31,614 nt of DNA from an uncultured Actinomycetes bacterium. Its GTDB lineage: Bacteria > Actinomycetota > Acidimicrobiia > Acidimicrobiales > RAAP-2. Both the position numbers and the translations under genes were made by a program. Position 1 is the first letter of the stretch. The number at the start of each line of letters is the position of its first letter. Shown in pieces: positions 15,298 through 23,405 of the stretch. Below the pieces are notes generated by a model. The model saw nothing but the letters and a program-made list of their open reading frames with translations, made no database searches and was not told where the DNA came from. The DNA is taken from positions 1-31,614 of the forward strand of contig CAIKFN010000072.1 of the NCBI GenBank assembly GCA_903826715.1. The letters run 5' to 3'.

Positions 15298-16323
15298 ATG
15301 CCCGCAAGCACTAAGAAATCAAAGAAAGCCTCCGTTAAAAAGACGCAGGTCGCAAAAAAGAACGTCAAGAAGGCAGTGGCTAAAAAGCTACCTGCCAAAA
15401 AGGCCTCTGCAAAAAAGAAGCCAACCATTAAGAAAGCAACAGTGAAGAAGACTACAAAGAAGACACCCGCTAAAAAAGCGCCTGCTAAAAAATCGTCAGC
15501 TAAAAAAGCTCCAGCAAAAAAGGCGGCAGCGAAAAAAGTCGTAACACCTGCGCAGAAGGCAGCAGCAGCAAAAAAGATTGCTGCTGAAAAAGCTAAAGCG
15601 GCTGCCGCCGCGAAAGCCAAGAAAGAAAAAGAAGCAAAAGCAAAAGCGTCAGAAAAAGCAAAAGCCGTTGCCGCAAAACTGAAAGCCGCTGCCGCAGTTA
15701 AGGCAGCACGTGAACGTGAGCAGAAAGCAAAAGCTGCAGCTAAGCAACGTGAAGTTGAACGTAAGGCTCGTGAAAAAGCCGCAGCAGAAGCTAAGAAGCA
15801 AAAAGAAATTGAATCTAAGCGCAAGGCCATTGAAGCAGAGAAGCTTCGAAAGCAGCGTGAAATTGAACGACGCAACGAAGAAGAGCGTAAACGCCAAGAA
15901 CGTCGTGACGCAGAAGAGCGACGTCGTCAAGAAGCGCTTGAACGAAAAATGCACTCCAAGCCTTACGGCGAGGATGGTGCATTCCTAGAAGAACTTCGAG
16001 GTCTTCTACTCGAAGCCCGTGAAGAAGCGAATCGTCAAACAGAGATTGCTGATTCTGAAGCTGAAGAAATGCTTGTGGACCGTGAACGCTTGGAATATGA
16101 CGACGAAGATGGCAGCAGTGTTGCATCTGATATTCAGCGAGATCAATTGAAGGACTTCTCGAGTGCACTTCGCTTGAAGGTCGATGAAATTGATGTAGCG
16201 CTTGGTAGAGTCGCTGATGGAAGCTACGGTCGATGCGACGAATGCTACGAGGCAATCTCAAAGCCCCGACTTCAATTTCAGCTCCCAGTCTTTACTTGTG
16301 TGACGTGCCGCGCAAGCGTTTAG
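15298..16323 (+). CDS. DksA/TraR-type zinc-finger protein with histone H1-like lysine-rich N-terminus
   Basis: The 341-residue protein has two parts. Residues 1 to about 215 are almost entirely Lys, Ala, Glu and Arg: first AKK/PAKK-type repeats like histone H1 tails, then a highly charged, probably helical segment. The C-terminal part (about 220-341) is a DksA/TraR domain with a long helical hairpin and a four-cysteine zinc finger, Cys313-x2-Cys316-x17-Cys334-x2-Cys337. DksA proteins enter the secondary channel of RNA polymerase, while the tail suggests non-specific DNA or RNA binding. In actinobacteria a DksA-type gene commonly lies between divIVA and lspA. The 3' end overlaps lspA by 19 bases. 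Its cellular role is unknown. Confidence 0.88.
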   Translation: MPASTKKSKKASVKKTQVAKKNVKKAVAKKLPAKKASAKKKPTIKKATVKKTTKKTPAKKAPAKKSSAKKAPAKKAAAKKVVTPAQKAAAAKKIAAEKAKAAAAAKAKKEKEAKAKASEKAKAVAAKLKAAAAVKAAREREQKAKAAAKQREVERKAREKAAAEAKKQKEIESKRKAIEAEKLRKQREIERRNEEERKRQERRDAEERRRQEALERKMHSKPYGEDGAFLEELRGLLLEAREEANRQTEIADSEAEEMLVDRERLEYDDEDGSSVASDIQRDQLKDFSSALRLKVDEIDVALGRVADGSYGRCDECYEAISKPRLQFQLPVFTCVTCRASV

Positions 16324-16778
16324 CACTAGGCATCAATCCCACAGTGATTGTGGTGGCATTAGTAGTCACCGCAATTGATGCAGTTTCAAAAGCGTGGGCT
16401 CGTCAATCGCTTGGTGGCCACGATGTTCATGTTGCGGGAAGCGTGTGGTTCCATTTGCAGTTCAATTCAGGAATTTCTTTTTCTATCAATCAGTCGGGAC
16501 CGCTTGTGACAACACTTCTCACCGTGCTTATTGCACTAGGAGTACTTGTAGTGGGCCTACGAGCCTCGTTTGGGCCACCAACCTATGGATTTGGACTCTT
16601 AATTGGTGGCGGGCTCGCCAACGTGATTGACCGCCTTGCTGCGTCCCCGCACGAGGTGACTGACTTCATAGCGTTGGGAGGCTTTCCAGTGTTCAATCTT
16701 GCCGACGTCGCAATTACCGCTGGATTCATTGTTTTGATTGTTTCTGCGCTACGAGGCGAACGGTTGCTAACAAAGTGA
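16305..16778 (+). CDS. lspA: LspA, lipoprotein signal peptidase II
   Basis: A membrane aspartic protease that removes the signal peptide of lipid-modified prolipoproteins. The 157-residue protein has four predicted membrane segments and the family motifs AIDAVSKAWA, FNSGISFSI, GGGLANVIDRL with catalytic Asp109, and TDFIALGGFPVFNLADVAI with catalytic Asp134. The frame is open from 16233, but the GTG at 16305 (VPRKRLALGINP) gives a short basic lead before the first membrane segment and the normal family length. This puts its first 19 bases inside the DksA-like gene. It overlaps the GTG of the pseudouridine synthase gene by four bases, the usual lspA-rluD coupling. Confidence 0.93.
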   Translation: MPRKRLALGINPTVIVVALVVTAIDAVSKAWARQSLGGHDVHVAGSVWFHLQFNSGISFSINQSGPLVTTLLTVLIALGVLVVGLRASFGPPTYGFGLLIGGGLANVIDRLAASPHEVTDFIALGGFPVFNLADVAITAGFIVLIVSALRGERLLTK

Positions 16779-17749
16779 GTGACGACGAAGTATTAGAACC
16801 CTTTGACGGCGAACAACTAGACCTCGAAATCCCAGGGTCACTTGACGGAATTCGTATTGACCGAGTGCTTTCAATGCTTACGGGTCTTTCACGATCTGAA
16901 GCTTCAGAACTCCTCACGAGTGGCGCAGTAAAGCTCAATGAGAAAGTTGTTCTTAAAGCATCTAGGTCAGTTGAAGAAGGTGAGCACTTAACAGCTATCC
17001 TGCCAACGCCTGACGATGGATTTGTTACTGCAGATTCATCGGTTGAAGTTGACGTTGTTCTTGACGACAAGGACTTCGCAGTAATTAATAAAGGATCTGG
17101 ACAAGTTGTTCATCCTGGAGCAGGTCAGCGCGAACGCACACTGGTTGCGGGTTTACTAGCGATCTACCCACAGATTCAATTACTGAGTGAAGAAGGACTC
17201 TGCGAGCCACTTCGTCCCGGGATTGTTCACCGACTCGATAAAGGAACCTCAGGACTACTCGTAGTTGCAAAGACCCCTGAGGGTTATTTGAACTTGACGG
17301 ACCAACTCGCAGAACGCTCCATGGAGCGCACGTATCTAGGAATGGTTGAAGGCCACGTCGCTGAAGAGCGCGGAGTTGTCGACGCGCCAATTGGCCGGTC
17401 GTCTCGCACGCCAACACTTATGGCCGTTCGAGCTGATGGACGTCCTGCGCGTACAGGGTACGAAGTACTTGCCCGTATTGATAAGCCACACGCAATGACG
17501 CTGCTTCGCTTGCAACTAGATACTGGCCGCACTCACCAAATTCGTGTTCACTTGGCAACGATTGGCCACCCAGTGGTTAATGATCCGCGCTACGGTCACC
17601 GACGCGAAAAGCGTCTCCACGAAGACAGGTTCTTCTTGCACTCAACAACGTTGGCGTTTGCTCACCCGAGGACGGGCGAGTGGATTACAACTACTGCGCC
17701 TCTGCCAGCGGACTTAACGACACTGGTGCCGCCAACGGTGACGCTCTAA
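16775..17749 (+). CDS. rluD: RluD/RluA-family pseudouridine synthase
   Basis: A 324-residue RNA pseudouridine synthase that converts uridines in structured RNA, in the RluD case helix 69 of 23S rRNA. An acidic lead is followed by an S4 RNA-binding domain (about 22-85: DGIRIDRVLSMLTGLSRSEA). The catalytic domain has PGIVHRLDKGTSGLLVVAKT with catalytic Asp155, and TGRTHQIRVHLATIGHPVVN. The GTG start overlaps the lspA stop. Its 3' end converges with the sigma factor gene, the two stop codons overlapping by four bases with no terminator between them. The exact target base cannot be told from sequence, so the RluD name rests on S4 domain and context. Confidence 0.88.
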   Translation: MSDDEVLEPFDGEQLDLEIPGSLDGIRIDRVLSMLTGLSRSEASELLTSGAVKLNEKVVLKASRSVEEGEHLTAILPTPDDGFVTADSSVEVDVVLDDKDFAVINKGSGQVVHPGAGQRERTLVAGLLAIYPQIQLLSEEGLCEPLRPGIVHRLDKGTSGLLVVAKTPEGYLNLTDQLAERSMERTYLGMVEGHVAEERGVVDAPIGRSSRTPTLMAVRADGRPARTGYEVLARIDKPHAMTLLRLQLDTGRTHQIRVHLATIGHPVVNDPRYGHRREKRLHEDRFFLHSTTLAFAHPRTGEWITTTAPLPADLTTLVPPTVTL

Positions 17750-18597
17750 GCGTTTTCGTGTGCGGCGATGATTGCGTCATCTCCGCGAAGAATTGCTAGT
17801 GCTTCTTCTTCTGCGCGTCGTACTCGACGAACACCAATGTCCATCTTCGTAGCGGTTGCTTGAAGAGAGAGTGGTGTTGCGCCGTGAAGACCGAAACGAA
17901 GTGCCAACACTTCGCGCTGTAGCAATGTCAACTTGTCGAGCGCACCATGAAGCTCATTGTTCATCATGTTCTGTTCAATGTCGCCAACCCAGTCGTGCTG
18001 GCTTGGCGCTACAAGGTCACCGAGTGTTGTTGCTGAATCTGAAGATGCTGGCTGGTCGAGACTGGCGGTAACACCCGCAAGCCCACGAAGACCATCACGT
18101 ACTTCTTTGCTCATTCCAGTTGCTTCTGTGAGCTCGTCATCTGTTGGCTTGCGACCAAAAATTGAAGTCAATTCAGCAGCGGTTGCTTCGAGGCGCTGGA
18201 GTTGTTCTCCCACCTCGAGTGGAATACGAATTGTTCGTCCGTGTTGCTGCACTGCACGTTGGAGCGCTTGGCGAATCCACCATGTGGCATAGGTTGAGAA
18301 CTTAAATCCACGCTCCCAGTCGAATTTTTCAACGGCGCGAAGTAGACCAAACGTTCCTTCTTGAACAAGGTCAACCATTTCAACGCCACGATCTTGGTAA
18401 CGACGAGCCCAGTGAAGAACGAGTCGAAGGTTTGCTGCGACCATTTGCTTCTTGGCTTCTTCGTCACCTGCGGTAACGCGCTTGGCGAGCTCTACTTGCT
18501 CGTCATAGTTAGGCATGGGGTAGCGATCTAAATCGCGCATTAAGAGACCCAACATGTCGTTGGTGTTTACAGCTGAACGGCGGACGGTCGTACTCAC
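17746..18597 (-). CDS. Sigma-70 family RNA polymerase sigma factor, group 2-like
   Basis: A 283-residue sigma factor without the long region 1.1 of primary sigma factors. Region 1.2 and region 2 are well conserved: ANLRLVLHWARRYQDRG, MVDLVQEGTFGLLRAVEKFD and FKFSTYATWWIRQALQRAV, the last being the -10-recognition part. Region 3 follows, then region 4 with LTLLQREVLALRFGL. Region 4.2, normally an RERIRQIE-type recognition helix, reads SLQATATKMDIGVRRVRRAEEEAL, so the -35 contact helix is unusual. The GTG start is supported by AAAAGGAG five bases upstream. It lies downstream of an Rrf2 regulator on the same strand with a 123-base gap. It is probably an alternative sigma factor; which promoters it serves is not visible. 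Confidence 0.93.
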   Translation of the reverse strand: MSTTVRRSAVNTNDMLGLLMRDLDRYPMPNYDEQVELAKRVTAGDEEAKKQMVAANLRLVLHWARRYQDRGVEMVDLVQEGTFGLLRAVEKFDWERGFKFSTYATWWIRQALQRAVQQHGRTIRIPLEVGEQLQRLEATAAELTSIFGRKPTDDELTEATGMSKEVRDGLRGLAGVTASLDQPASSDSATTLGDLVAPSQHDWVGDIEQNMMNNELHGALDKLTLLQREVLALRFGLHGATPLSLQATATKMDIGVRRVRRAEEEALAILRGDDAIIAAHENA

Positions 18598-18602
18598 AAC
18601 TA

Positions 18603-18610
18603 CTCCTTTT
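18603..18610 (-). promoter_or_regulatory. Ribosome-binding site of the sigma factor gene
   Basis: On the minus strand AAAAGGAG lies five bases before the GTG at 18597. It decides that start and shows that this gene uses a leadered message, unlike several neighbours. Confidence 0.8.
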
Positions 18611-18662
18611 CGTCCCCCCGGACTATTGCCTCAATGGGTATTTCTCCTACCGAGACATTGCT

Positions 18663-18678
18663 AATTTACCACATGGTA
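18663..18678 (-). promoter_or_regulatory. Possible -10 box with overlapping palindrome upstream of the sigma gene
   Basis: On the minus strand TAAATT (18668-18663) fits the TAnnnT pattern. It abuts an inverted repeat, TACCA at 18667-18671 and TGGTA at 18674-18678 with a two-base centre. The arrangement could be a promoter with an operator, perhaps for the adjacent Rrf2 regulator, but no -35 box is clear and the repeat is short. Confidence 0.3.
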
Positions 18679-18720
18679 GTGCTGGTTCGCCTTCAGGATT
18701 TGAAGAGAATTGTAAGAATT

Positions 18721-19173
18721 CTACAAGTCGTGAAGAGTGCGCTTTGCAGGCTTAAGTCCTTTTGCCTGGTCAACCATGTCAGCGAGGGTGAAACTCGATA
18801 GATGCTCGCGCATGTGGTTTCCGACGTCTGCCCATACGCCAAGAAGCACACATTGGCCTTCGTGGTCGCATGCACCGTCTTTGTGCGGCTCACCGAAGTC
18901 TCCAGCAACAATTGGGCCATCTACCGCGGCGACAATTTCTGCCAGAGTTATTGCTTCGATTGCTTTAGCTAGGACGTACCCGCCTCCAACCCCGCGCTTA
19001 GAGCGAACGAGGCCAACGCCTTTTAAGTTAAGAAGAATTTGCTCGAGGTAAGGCTGTGGGAGACCGGTTCGTTCCGCGAGGTCTCGCACCGACGTTGGCG
19101 TAGTTGCATCACCGTGCAACGCCAGGCTCAAAAGGGCCCGGCTGGCGTAGTCTCCGCGTGTCGATACTCTCAT
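18721..19173 (-). CDS. Rrf2-family transcriptional regulator
   Basis: A 150-residue winged-helix regulator of the Rrf2/IscR family. The N-terminal part has MRVSTRGDYASRALLSLA, the helix-turn-helix region TGLPQPYLEQILLNLKGVGL and the wing with VRSKRGVGGGYVLAK. The sensor region, where Fe-S members have three cysteines, shows only two: GACDHEGQCVLLGVW. Cluster binding is therefore uncertain, and a two-cysteine or thiol-based sensor is possible. The frame is open further upstream, but the ATG at 19173 gives the family start and is preceded by TAGACT eight bases away. It is divergent from bpa and lies upstream of the sigma factor gene on the same strand; regulation of that gene is inference. Confidence 0.9.
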   Translation of the reverse strand: MRVSTRGDYASRALLSLALHGDATTPTSVRDLAERTGLPQPYLEQILLNLKGVGLVRSKRGVGGGYVLAKAIEAITLAEIVAAVDGPIVAGDFGEPHKDGACDHEGQCVLLGVWADVGNHMREHLSSFTLADMVDQAKGLKPAKRTLHDL

Positions 19174-19181
19174 TTGATTTA

Positions 19182-19187
19182 AGTCTA
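19182..19187 (-). promoter_or_regulatory. -10 box of the Rrf2 gene, probably leaderless
   Basis: TAGACT on the minus strand ends eight bases before the ATG at 19173, and no Shine-Dalgarno sequence fits between them. The message probably starts at or very near the ATG. Confidence 0.5.
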
Positions 19188-19248
19188 CCGATGGGCAGAA
19201 GGTCACCAAAGTGCGCGAACCCGGTTCTTTTTCTGGCACACTACGTAC

Positions 19249-19734
19249 ATGGCACAAGAGCACAATTTAAACGAAACGGTCGGTCCTGATGAAGTTCTAA
19301 ATCCGGGTGAGGGATCTACGCCCCTAGAGGCTGAAAGCACAGACTTCATTTCACAACCCGCCAAAGTTATGCGCATTGGTTCAATGGTGAAGATGCTTCT
19401 AGATGAAGCAAGGAGCGCTCCACTTGATGAAGCTGGGAGAGTTCGACTACGTGAGATTTATGAAACATCAGTGCAGGAACTTTCAGGAGCTCTCTCACCA
19501 GATTTGAGAACAGAGCTCTCACGCATGATTCAGCCGTTTGCCGTTGATGTGCCTACGGAGTCGGAACTTCGTATTGCACAAGCACAACTCGTTGGCTGGC
19601 TTGAGGGACTCTTTCATGGCATCCAGGCCTCACTATTTGCTCAACAGGCCGCCGCCGCTGCACAGTTAGAGCAAATGCGTGAGCGAACCTTGAATCCGGG
19701 GGCCCCAACCCCAAACGCCGGAACGTATCTCTAG
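19249..19734 (+). CDS. bpa: Bpa/PafE-type ATP-independent proteasome activator
   Basis: A 161-residue, mostly helical protein of the bacterial proteasome activator family (DUF2587, like Mycobacterium Rv3780). Members form rings that dock on the 20S proteasome and open its gate without ATP. The conserved core includes KVMRIGSMVKMLLDEARSAP, DEAGRVRLREIYE, and LSPDLRTELSRM, followed by a long helix ending in Ala/Gln repeats. The extreme C-terminus is GTYL, close to the GQYL tail that mycobacterial Bpa inserts into the proteasome. This implies that the genome encodes a 20S proteasome elsewhere. There is no Shine-Dalgarno sequence before the ATG. It precedes dnaE by 75 bases on the same strand. 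Confidence 0.9.
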   Translation: MAQEHNLNETVGPDEVLNPGEGSTPLEAESTDFISQPAKVMRIGSMVKMLLDEARSAPLDEAGRVRLREIYETSVQELSGALSPDLRTELSRMIQPFAVDVPTESELRIAQAQLVGWLEGLFHGIQASLFAQQAAAAAQLEQMRERTLNPGAPTPNAGTYL

Positions 19735-19764
19735 AGGTGTCCCGGATTTGTGACACGCAGGCAC

Positions 19765-19770
19765 TAGGGT
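19765..19770 (+). promoter_or_regulatory. -10 box of dnaE
   Basis: TAGGGT, shared with divIVA and the DksA-like gene, lies 39 bases before the dnaE ATG. AAAGGA at 19792-19797 could be the ribosome-binding site, though its 12-base spacing is long. No -35 box is clear. Confidence 0.45.
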
Positions 19771-19809
19771 CGAAATTCCAGACTGGCCTCGAAAGGACTA
19801 TCTCAGCGA

Positions 19810-22800
19810 ATGGCTGAAAGCTTTGTTCACCTCCACAACCACACCGAGTACTCAATGCTCGACGGTGCTGCACGCGTGGAGGAGATGGTGCTCGCCGCAA
19901 AGGCTGATGGTCAGAGCGCTATTGGAATTACTGACCACGGAAATCTTTACGGTGTAATTGACTTCTATGAAGCATGCCGCAAGCATGACATCACACCAAT
20001 TATTGGCATCGAAGCATATATGGCTGCGAACTCTAGGTTTGATCGTCCACCGCGTCGCGGAAAAATCGATGACACTGGTGGAGAAACAGAAGGTGGACAA
20101 AAGCTGTATCACCACCTCACGTTGCTCTCCACGTCCAATCAGGGATATCGCAACCTGCGTGAACTTTCATCGCAGGCTTTTCTTGAGGGCTACTACTACA
20201 AGCCACGTCTCGACTGGGACTTGCTCGAGCGTTACAACGAAGGACTCATTGCAACGTCTGGTTGCCTAGGTGGGGTAGTGCTGCAAGCACTCATGCAAGA
20301 TGACTACAAAAAAGGTCTCGAACTTGCTGGACGCCTGCAGACAATCTTTGGAAAAGAAAACTTCTTCATTGAAATGCAAGACCACGGACTACCAGAGCAA
20401 ATTCGCACCAATCCAATGTTGCTCCAAGTCGCCAAAGATCTGAATGCACCACTACTTGCCACCAATGACCTTCACTACGTGCATCACTCTGACGCGGCAA
20501 TGCACGATGCGCTGCTGTGCATTGGAACAGGGTCACTCGTTGCTGACCCGACCCGTTTCCGATTCGAAAGTGACCAGCACTATTTGAAGTCCGCAGCTGA
20601 GATGCGCTACTTGTTCCGCGAAATTCCTGAAGCGTGTGACAACACGTTGCTTATTGCGGAACGTGCGAATGTGACAATCGAGTTTGACAACGATGCGTTG
20701 CCACAGTTTCCAATTCCAACAGCACTGCAGGGTGCTACGCACAAAGAAGGCGCAAACAAGTATCTTCGCGAACTCACACTGCAAGGAGCACGCGAACGCT
20801 ACGGCGTCATTACTTCAGAGATTCAAGAGCGTATTGACTACGAACTTGGTGTTGTTGCAGAGATGGGATTCTCTGACTACTTCTTAGTGGTGTGGGACCT
20901 TATTCGACACGCTCGCGAAAAGAACATTCGCGTTGGACCGGGACGTGGATCAGCTGCAGGGTGCTGTATTGCGTACTGCCTTCGCATTGTGGAACTCGAC
21001 CCGATTAAGTACGGACTGATTTTCGAGCGTTTCATGAACCCTGGTCGTAAGCAAATGCCCGATATCGACATGGACTTTGATGAGCGCTACCGCTCAGACA
21101 TGATTCGCTACGCCGCAGAGCGTTACGGATCAGATCACGTGGCACAGATTGTTACGTTCTCGACCATCAAAGCTCGTGCTGCTGTGCGTGATGCTGCGCG
21201 AGTACTTGGCTACCCGCCAATGCTCGGCGACAAGATTGCTAAGTCCATGCCGCCACTTGTCATGGGACAAGACCTTCCACTTGAAGCGTGCTTCACACCA
21301 ATGCCGGGCTACGAGGGGCGCTTTGCAGAAGCGATAGAACTTCGTGAGCTCTACGCCACTGACCCAGAGGTAAAGCACACAGTTGATGTTGCAAAGGGAT
21401 TTGTTGACAAGCGTCGCCAAGACGGTATTCACGCCGCTGCTGTTGTAATTACCAAGGAACCAGTTCTTGAGTACGTTCCAATCCAGCGCAAATCCAGCCC
21501 TAACGGAACTGATGAAGCACCAATTGTTACGCAGTATGAAGCAACAGCGATTGAAAAACTTGGCCTTCTAAAGATGGACTTCCTGGGACTCAGAAACCTC
21601 GCAATTATTGAGCGCACTCTCGAGCACATCAAGCGTCGCCACGGTGTGCTCGTTGACATTGACAATGTTGCACTTGATGACGAGAAAGTCTTTGAAATGC
21701 TGAAGAAGGGCAACTCTCTTGGAATCTTCCAGCTCGAGGGAGTCAAGATGCGCCAGCTCATGCGTCGACTCGCTCCTACGAGCTTCGATGACATTGCAGC
21801 GCTCGTGGCGTTGTATCGCCCAGGACCGCTGAGCGAAAACGTTCACAATGACTACGCCGACCGCAAGAACAAGAAACAGGAAGTCTCTTACGACCATGAG
21901 GTCTTAGAAGGCATCTTGGGCGAAACCTACGGACTCATGATTTACCAAGAAGACATCATGCGTGTTGCCACAGTTATTGCTGGCTTCACAATGTCTGAAG
22001 CGGATGACCTACGTAAGGCCTGTTCGAAGAAGATTCGTGAAATGATTCAAGCTCAGCGAACCAAATTTGTTGAAGGTGCCGAACGCGAGGGCTACGGCAC
22101 TGCACTTGGAGAATCAATCTTCAACAAAATTGAACCATTCGCTGACTATGCCTTCAACAAATCGCACGCATATGGATATGCGCTGATTGCATATCAAAAC
22201 TCTTGGCTAAAGGCTAACTACCCAGTTGAGTACATGGCAGCTCTCTTGACGTCATTTAGTGATGATAAAGATAAAGCTGCTGCTTATTTGAACGAAGCTC
22301 GACAAATGGGAATCACCGTTGGTGTTCCTGACGTGAATCAGTCATTCGCGGAGTATGCGCCGAGTCTCACGTCGCAGAACACAATCTTGTTTGGAATGGC
22401 TGCTGTGCGAAACGTTGGTGACGCACTCGTTGACAAAATTGTTAAAGAGCGTGAAGCTCACGGAGAATTCACGTCGGTCTACGATTTCTGCAGACGTGTT
22501 GATCCTGCTGTACTTAATCGCAGGTCAATGGAATCACTTATCAAGGCTGGCGCATTTGACGCCCTCGAAGTTCGTCGTCTTTCATTCTTCTCTAAGTTTG
22601 AAGAAATTGTTGAAGTGACACTCAGCCGTCGTAAAGATCTGTCACTAGGAATTTCCACATTGTTTGCGGCCCTCGAAGAAGGGGGGAGCAATGACTGGGA
22701 GGGAACGGAAATAGCTCTGAGCGATGTTGAGTGGGATAAGAATGTAAAGCTTGATTTTGAGCGCGAAATGCTTGGAACGTACATTTCTGATCACCCTCTC

Positions 22801-23364
22801 TTTGAAATCGAGTCAAGGCTTCTAACTAAAACGAGTGGAACACTGCTGTCAATTCGTGAAAACGGCGAAGAACTCGTTCGTGCCGGTCGATATGTGACCG
22901 TCGGCGGAATCCTTTCTGAAGTCAAAGTGCTTCCAACAAAAACTGGTCAACAATACGCGCGCGTAACGCTCGAAGACTTAACCGGTTCCATGGAAATTAA
23001 CTTTTCTACAAAGAAATTTGAAGAGTGTGGCGGCTACCTTGTCAAAGATGCCATTGTTCTTATTGAGGGTCGACTTGATGAGCGAGATGAAGAAATTCGT
23101 TTTAGCGCAATGAAGGTTTCCGCCATCAAATTTGATAACGGAGTGGGTGAGTTACGACTTTCGTTTAAGCCTGAAGACCTAAACCCAGCTCGAATTGCAA
23201 TGCTTCGTGAAATACTTTCTCGCCATCCAGGTCCAACTGCAGTAATTGTCGAAACCGGTGAGGCTGGAAAGGCTTACAAACTCGGCCCAGAGTTCCAAGT
23301 GAACATTGCTAACGTCGTTGGAGATTTAAGGTCCGAATTCGGGCTAAACGTCATAAAGGCATAG
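19810..23364 (+). CDS. dnaE: DnaE, DNA polymerase III alpha subunit
   Basis: The replicative C-family polymerase, 1184 residues. The N-terminal PHP domain has FVHLHNHTEYSMLDG and GITDHGNLYGVIDFYEA with the metal-binding His and Asp residues intact. In mycobacterial DnaE1 this domain is the proofreading nuclease. The palm has PDIDMDFDERYRSDMIRY with catalytic Asp418 and Asp420, and the third Asp590 in LKMDFLGLRNL. Finger and beta-binding regions follow, then an OB fold (VTVGGILSEVKVLPTKTGQQ) and a C-terminal domain. Length, start (MAESFVHLHNHTEYS) and motif set match actinobacterial DnaE1 rather than the error-prone DnaE2. No intein interrupts it. Its place after lspA and rluD is the usual actinobacterial synteny. 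Confidence 0.98.
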   Translation: MAESFVHLHNHTEYSMLDGAARVEEMVLAAKADGQSAIGITDHGNLYGVIDFYEACRKHDITPIIGIEAYMAANSRFDRPPRRGKIDDTGGETEGGQKLYHHLTLLSTSNQGYRNLRELSSQAFLEGYYYKPRLDWDLLERYNEGLIATSGCLGGVVLQALMQDDYKKGLELAGRLQTIFGKENFFIEMQDHGLPEQIRTNPMLLQVAKDLNAPLLATNDLHYVHHSDAAMHDALLCIGTGSLVADPTRFRFESDQHYLKSAAEMRYLFREIPEACDNTLLIAERANVTIEFDNDALPQFPIPTALQGATHKEGANKYLRELTLQGARERYGVITSEIQERIDYELGVVAEMGFSDYFLVVWDLIRHAREKNIRVGPGRGSAAGCCIAYCLRIVELDPIKYGLIFERFMNPGRKQMPDIDMDFDERYRSDMIRYAAERYGSDHVAQIVTFSTIKARAAVRDAARVLGYPPMLGDKIAKSMPPLVMGQDLPLEACFTPMPGYEGRFAEAIELRELYATDPEVKHTVDVAKGFVDKRRQDGIHAAAVVITKEPVLEYVPIQRKSSPNGTDEAPIVTQYEATAIEKLGLLKMDFLGLRNLAIIERTLEHIKRRHGVLVDIDNVALDDEKVFEMLKKGNSLGIFQLEGVKMRQLMRRLAPTSFDDIAALVALYRPGPLSENVHNDYADRKNKKQEVSYDHEVLEGILGETYGLMIYQEDIMRVATVIAGFTMSEADDLRKACSKKIREMIQAQRTKFVEGAEREGYGTALGESIFNKIEPFADYAFNKSHAYGYALIAYQNSWLKANYPVEYMAALLTSFSDDKDKAAAYLNEARQMGITVGVPDVNQSFAEYAPSLTSQNTILFGMAAVRNVGDALVDKIVKEREAHGEFTSVYDFCRRVDPAVLNRRSMESLIKAGAFDALEVRRLSFFSKFEEIVEVTLSRRKDLSLGISTLFAALEEGGSNDWEGTEIALSDVEWDKNVKLDFEREMLGTYISDHPLFEIESRLLTKTSGTLLSIRENGEELVRAGRYVTVGGILSEVKVLPTKTGQQYARVTLEDLTGSMEINFSTKKFEECGGYLVKDAIVLIEGRLDERDEEIRFSAMKVSAIKFDNGVGELRLSFKPEDLNPARIAMLREILSRHPGPTAVIVETGEAGKAYKLGPEFQVNIANVVGDLRSEFGLNVIKA

Positions 23365-23392
23365 GCCAAATATGGGGGGTCTAGAACAGTCG

Positions 23393-23398
23393 TAGAAT
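23393..23398 (+). promoter_or_regulatory. -10 box of the unknown gene after dnaE, probably leaderless
   Basis: TAGAAT is followed by exactly seven bases and then the ATG at 23406. An in-frame ATG at 23397 lies inside this box and would not be transcribed from it. Confidence 0.55.
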
Positions 23399-23405
23399 GT
23401 TCCCT

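Noticed and set aside
15292..15560. Poly-lysine codon repeats as a possible microsatellite or phase-variable tract
   Set aside because: The codons alternate AAA and AAG and the repeats are imperfect at DNA level, so slippage is not strongly indicated.
15258..15875. Long minus-strand open frame opposite the DksA-like gene
   Set aside because: Its Phe/Ala-rich translation is simply the complement of lysine and alanine codons; no start signal or family match.
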